Origin: Cordia subcordata
Lineage: Eukaryota; Streptophyta; Magnoliopsida; Boraginales; Cordiaceae
Length of the DNA: 64,000 nt
Assembly (NCBI GenBank): GCA_028554755.1
Contig: JAPTOF010000008.1
Coordinates: forward strand, 10,248,001 to 10,312,000
Reading direction: 5' to 3'
The notes beneath the pieces were generated by a model, which had not been told where the DNA came from, searched no databases, and saw only the letters and a program-made list of their open reading frames with translations. Positions 59,875-64,000 of the stretch are shown here, one piece after another. A program made the translations under genes and the position numbers. Positions within the stretch are counted from its first letter, which is position 1. Each line of letters starts with the position of its first letter.

Positions 59875-61170
59875 ACTACTACTTCATTTTAATTAGACTT
59901 AATTAGTCGAGTGTAACTTAACTACATTAACTTAGTTGATTTCAATCTTAATACTAATTTAATTTCATATTCTCCAATCTAAGTACAATTAGATTAATTC
60001 ACTCTAATCACATTACTTAATCACTTAGTTAATTGATTAATATATAACACACCATATTAAATTTAATCGATTCCAGTCATATTATTCATTTCACAATATT
60101 TACTCTAATCATATTAACTTATTTGATTGATTTTCTTAACTTTATTTTCATATCTTTAACTTATGTTCTCAAACCCAAAATTCTATTTTTAAAAATTATT
60201 TGTTATTCTATTCTCTTTGTTGTTGTTGTTGTATAGTAGGTGTAGTAGTTGTAATAGTAGTATTAGTTATTATTAACTTTATTTATATAGCTTAGCTTCC
60301 TAAAGGTTAATCCAACCTTGTTAATTAATTTGTTCTAGTCCTGTTACTAATTTCACTTTCTATTCTTTAGATTATTAACACTTGACCATTTGGGTGTAGC
60401 TTAATTCTCTAATCTCTAATATAACTAAATAACTTAGTTGATTTCAATCTTATTACTAATATAATTCTATAATCTCTAGTCTCATAACAATTATATTAAT
60501 TGATTTCTAATCACATTACTTAACTAATTTTCTTACCCCCATCCTAAACCCAACTCCCTTTTCCCCATAGATTATTTTATTATTGTTATTGTTGTTGTTA
60601 TTATTATTATTATTATTATAATAAAAAAATAAATAGACAATTCCATGTTGTTGGGTGGGAATAATGAGTTCAAATTACTTTTTGAAAAATTTGGGTGGGA
60701 ATAGTGAATTCAAATTATTTCTTTACAAAGTATTTGGGTAGGAATAATGAATTTATGTTGTATAAAAATTAAGCTTATAGAATATGTTTAGATTTTATTT
60801 TTTTACTAGTATCGTTACATATTGAAAATACTAAAACTAAAAATTATTTTCAAGTTACTTATGATATCTGTCTGGGCAGGACTCTAATGCCAGACTGGTT
60901 AAAGCTTAACTTGGGCACCATCACAATACATCCGCTTGGGCAGAAGAGTTTTGTCTTCCAAGTGGCACATATTTTGAACACAACCTTTCCCTCTAAGAAA
61001 AATTTGAACGAAAAATTTAACGGGAATAACGCATTTCTATAAATGTAAAATTTGAAGACTTTACTTTCAAAGTCTTGAATGAAAAATTTTGCCGGAATAT
61101 AGCAAACGAAAATTCGTAATAACAAATTTCATTTAAAAAATTTTGGCGAAAATAATGCATTTCTATAAAT
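59875..61170. other. AT-rich spacer with dispersed TTAATTGATT motifs
   Basis: No gene supported. The block CTTAGTTGATTTCAATCTTA occurs twice (about 59932 and 60431), as do other AACTTAATTGATT phrases. This suggests an old local duplication. Trinucleotide TTA/TTG runs lie near 60217 and 60584. Confidence 0.45.
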
Positions 61171-61610
61171 TATAATGTATTTACTACAAACATAATAATG
61201 TGTTTATTGCTATGTTTTGAGTCATATTGATACAGATTGCTATACGAGAATTTAAATTATTTTGAACAAAATTTTTGGCAGGAATAATAAATTACTACAA
61301 ATAATAATGTGCTTACTACAAATACTGAAGCAATTTTTACCTAATAATTTGTTTACTACTAATTTTGAGTCATATCACTAAGAAAATCCATACGAGAATT
61401 TAGATTATTTTGAACAAAATTTTTGGCAGGGATTATGAATTACTACAAATAATAATGTTTTTAGTACAAATATGGCAGCCATTTCTACATAATAATGTGT
61501 TTACTAATATTTTTGACTCATTGCTACAAATTCCTACAAATAATAATGTGTTTACTAACGAATTTTTTGATAGTTGTAATGAGTTTTTATAAATTATAAT
61601 TTGATTCTAC
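61170..61610. repeat. degenerate tandem repeat, about 148 bp period
   Basis: A unit containing GAGTCAT, ATACGAGAATTTARATTATT, TTGAACAAAATTTTTGGCAG and CTACAAATAATAATGTG is seen at 61219 and 61368. A partial third copy starts near 61515. It resembles a short satellite or a repeat inside a transposon. Confidence 0.75.
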
Positions 61611-61970
61611 AAATTTTAAATCCTTTTCTATAACGAAAATTTTTGAGAGAATATCCAATTAAATGCTGATGTGGCATGTGAGATTCAAATATTTGACTTT
61701 TAGAATTAGTATTTTATGTTATTTAAATGTGGGACCCGATTGGTCATTTTATTTTTTTAAATATTATTTACTGCTGGGACCCACTTCCGTATTTGCATAA
61801 TTTAAAACTTTACAGCAAGGCTATATCCGTGTTTTAACTTTTAAACTATTTCAAATATAAATGATACAAATGGACCCGTAGGCTACCGTGTTTTTATTTC
61901 ATTGGCTGTCAGCTGGTTCCACCACAGATGGTTTTTCGGTGGGACGGTTTGAAGTTTTTTCTTTAAAAGG

Positions 61971-62151
61971 GTTAACCAAAGGAGAACCCCTTTCCCACCT
62001 GGCAGGCGCGCGAGGAGAGGACCAACGGCGTGGAAATCCAAAGAACAAATTCGCAATATTTCAATGAGATCGCCGCCACACGGACTCGATCCCGCGTTGT
62101 CAGGGTGTCTCCACCCTAATCACCTGGCCACTTACCAACTCACCTATGTCA
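61971..62151 (-). mobile_element. second copy of the tRNA-derived SINE, shorter form
   Basis: It shares with the 16 kb copy, in the same orientation, GTTAACCAAAGGAGAA at the tail side and CCACACGGACTCGATCCCGC (B box on the - strand) plus CACCTGGCCACTTACCAACT at the head side. It lacks about 55 bp of the middle. No clear target duplication was found. It lies about 430 bp downstream of the ataxin-3 homologue's stop codon. Confidence 0.8.
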
Positions 62152-62585
62152 TTACATCTATATAACTAAGCCCACATTGCAAGGTAAATTTCATTCGATC
62201 AACTTACGGAAACACCGAACTATTTAAAGAAAACTGAAATCTAGGCGAAGGAAAAATAAGATGACCAAACTTTCATTTAAATACTTGTCGTCCATAAATT
62301 TAACCAACCAAAGTAAGCCTTATCCCACTCGATAAAGCCATAAATCTGCAACTGATAAATTTATTAACAACACGAGAAAAAAAAAAAAAATAGCTCAATG
62401 CTTGCATAATCCCATGTTACCAGTGGAATTCTAGTTGTTATTCTATGCATTACAGTTAACTCCACGTCGAAGGGGAAACAAGATGTATACTGCACACTTC
62501 CGAACCTCAAGCTAGCAGATATCCAGGAAACCAGATTGCGATGACATTTCATAAAGTTAAACATTATGTCTTAAACAATTTTTCC

Positions 62586-63167
62586 TTATGCATTTTCTTT
62601 ACTGTCCTGCTTCTTTTCATGTTCTGATACGCCTGTTTCAGTTTTGACTGTTGCTGATGAGGAATCCATTAAGCTGGCAGCTATTGCAGCTTTGAGATCC
62701 TCGTCTTCCTCGTCTAAAAATAATTCCTCTTCTCCGTACTGTAGATATGGATCCGAGAACTGCTGGTTGTGACCAGTTCCAGCAGGAGCTCTCTGTGTTG
62801 AGCTGCTCGATTTAACTATCCTTGCTGCCTCTTCAGGTGAAAGCCACCGCCCATACCCATTAGAAGCGTCAGATGATGAAATGGGGCACTCTGGAAAGTT
62901 CCCTCTGACCAAGAAAATGCTCCACCCGGATCCTTTCAGAGAGCCTAAATAAGCAGAAAGATAGAACTTGGAGAGGTGCTGAGGTGCTTCATAAAGACTA
63001 TTAAAGTTGTACCATTCTCCATTGACTTTCCTGATACAGAACCAATGATCCTGCAGATTACATATAAATGCATTTTCCAGCTCTGGATCAATCTGAGCAG
63101 GCTCAGCAACTGGGCTGTCAAGGGGGATAACTTGCAAATCCCACACCTCCAAGGCCTTCTCCAAAAC
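62586..63167 (-). CDS. ataxin-3 homologue (Josephin deubiquitinase), 3' exon only
   Basis: This is a ubiquitin-specific cysteine protease. The last exon (63167-62586, - strand) encodes the C-terminal 193 residues; the 5' part lies beyond the right edge. It begins VLEKALEVWDLQVIPLDSP after an AG acceptor (GCTTGCAG). It contains the second half of the Josephin domain, with catalytic His in LQDHWFCIRKVNGEW and catalytic Asn in WYNFNSLY. A ubiquitin-interacting motif follows, EDEDLKAAIAASLMDSS, then an acidic/lysine-rich tail ending DSKENA. There is no polyglutamine tract. The catalytic Cys exon is outside the window. Frame and family match are clear. Confidence 0.94.
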   Translation of the reverse strand, partial: VLEKALEVWDLQVIPLDSPVAEPAQIDPELENAFICNLQDHWFCIRKVNGEWYNFNSLYEAPQHLSKFYLSAYLGSLKGSGWSIFLVRGNFPECPISSSDASNGYGRWLSPEEAARIVKSSSSTQRAPAGTGHNQQFSDPYLQYGEEELFLDEEDEDLKAAIAASLMDSSSATVKTETGVSEHEKKQDSKENA

Positions 63168-64000
63168 CTGCAAGCCATAAGGAAGAATTGTTGAAGCGAC
63201 AGCCTTTCACTTCAGGAAAAATGATACAAGAAGTGATTTCAAATTTTAAAGAAGCAAAAAGGAGCTCATTGTCAACACAGCCATGCAACAGAGACGTCAA
63301 AGGAACTCCTCAAGTTATATATATAAAAGAATCCTTCAAACAAAAAACATCTTACGGTATATTCATTGAGTGTTAGAAAGCCATTTACTACTCTTTTTAA
63401 TTAGCCCAAGCACTCTAACAAACAATCCTTCAACATGAAACAGACTCTCAATCATTTAAGTGATCGTATCCATCCCTAGGGGCTTCAAACATTCATAAAA
63501 TATAAACGCATCATAATTCATGGAAACAACCAATACCACATCCATGAAAAGAATACGGATAGTAGATCATTAAAGCAATTGTAGTACCAATTATGGGCTC
63601 TGAAAATATGCAGCTCATCTTATTTCGACATAGATATCCTGAAAGTCCAGCCAAAGTAATAAGTAATAAGATATATCACCACTTCTAAAATAGAAGTAAT
63701 CGACTAATCATATGTGAGTGATAAGTCAGAGGCAGGGTAATTCAACAACTCAAATGAAATGATAACAGAAAAGAATTTAAGAGACTAAAAGTTTGTAGAG
63801 AAGCAGAAGACAAGGTCTAAAACTGGGGGTTTAGGTACCACTAATATATCTGTTCGAGATAAAGATTAGCCACCTTCATAATACACCCATGTAAAAGATA
63901 TATTAGACAGTGATGCCCATATCTTGGATGCTTCACACAATCCCAACCTCAAGCCAAGAACAAATCAACGACATTAAATAAGTCATCCTAGCCAGGTTAA
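63168..64000 (-). other. intron of the ataxin-3 homologue
   Basis: No Josephin N-terminal coding sequence could be found on the - strand here, so this appears to be a single intron of more than 830 bp running off the window. The short open frames have no family resemblance. Confidence 0.6.

Noticed and set aside
1..64000. CRISPR arrays, bacterial operons, phage or biosynthetic clusters
   Set aside because: The sequence is plainly plant nuclear DNA with spliced genes. The tandem repeats found are two- or three-copy duplications and microsatellites, not spaced arrays.

Overview
This window is nuclear DNA from a flowering plant, most likely a eudicot. The supported genes are plant-type and intron-rich, with canonical GT-AG introns. 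The spaces between them are AT-rich and full of plant transposable elements: MITEs, a MULE-like element, tRNA-derived SINEs, Ty1/copia elements and solo LTRs. The species cannot be named from the sequence alone.

Seven protein-coding genes are supported. On the + strand: cytosolic ribosomal protein eL33/L35a (33-875), neutral ceramidase (8336-13007), mitochondrial uncoupling protein UCP1/PUMP (16500-20962) and the HAKAI-type RING E3 ligase (24638-27755). On the - strand: a small reticulon-like RTNLB protein (29294-31953), chloroplast bifunctional ornithine/glutamate N-acetyltransferase ArgJ (39844-54380, 17 exons) and the 3' end of an ataxin-3-type Josephin deubiquitinase (62586-63167, continuing beyond the right edge). 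Exon chains were assembled by hand. Each complete chain keeps one reading frame and gives a protein of about the family's usual length (112, 792, 308, 453, 207 and 464 aa). The genes are unrelated housekeeping functions and form no operon or pathway cluster.

Layout: 0-3 kb is eL33 with a GACACG-rich MULE-like element just downstream. 3-8.2 kb is a repeat-rich spacer with nested MITEs. 8.3-13 kb is ceramidase. 13-16 kb is an AT-rich spacer ending in a SINE that sits directly upstream of the UCP1 TATA box. 16.5-21 kb is UCP1. 21-24 kb holds three MITE or foldback elements. 24-28 kb is HAKAI. 28-32 kb is a MITE followed by RTNLB. 32-39.8 kb is a gene-free spacer with Helitron-like ends and a young, internally deleted copia element. 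39.8-54.4 kb is ArgJ, enlarged by a 4.1 kb copia element and several smaller insertions in its introns. 54.4-62.5 kb is a gene-free spacer with tandem repeats, a solo LTR and a second SINE copy. 62.6-64 kb is the ataxin-3 homologue.

No sign of an undescribed multi-gene system was found. The most informative observations concern transposons changing gene architecture (SINE at the UCP1 core promoter, copia in ArgJ), a deletion-derivative copia element with perfect termini, a long foldback element, and an overlapping upstream ORF that bears on which ceramidase start is used.
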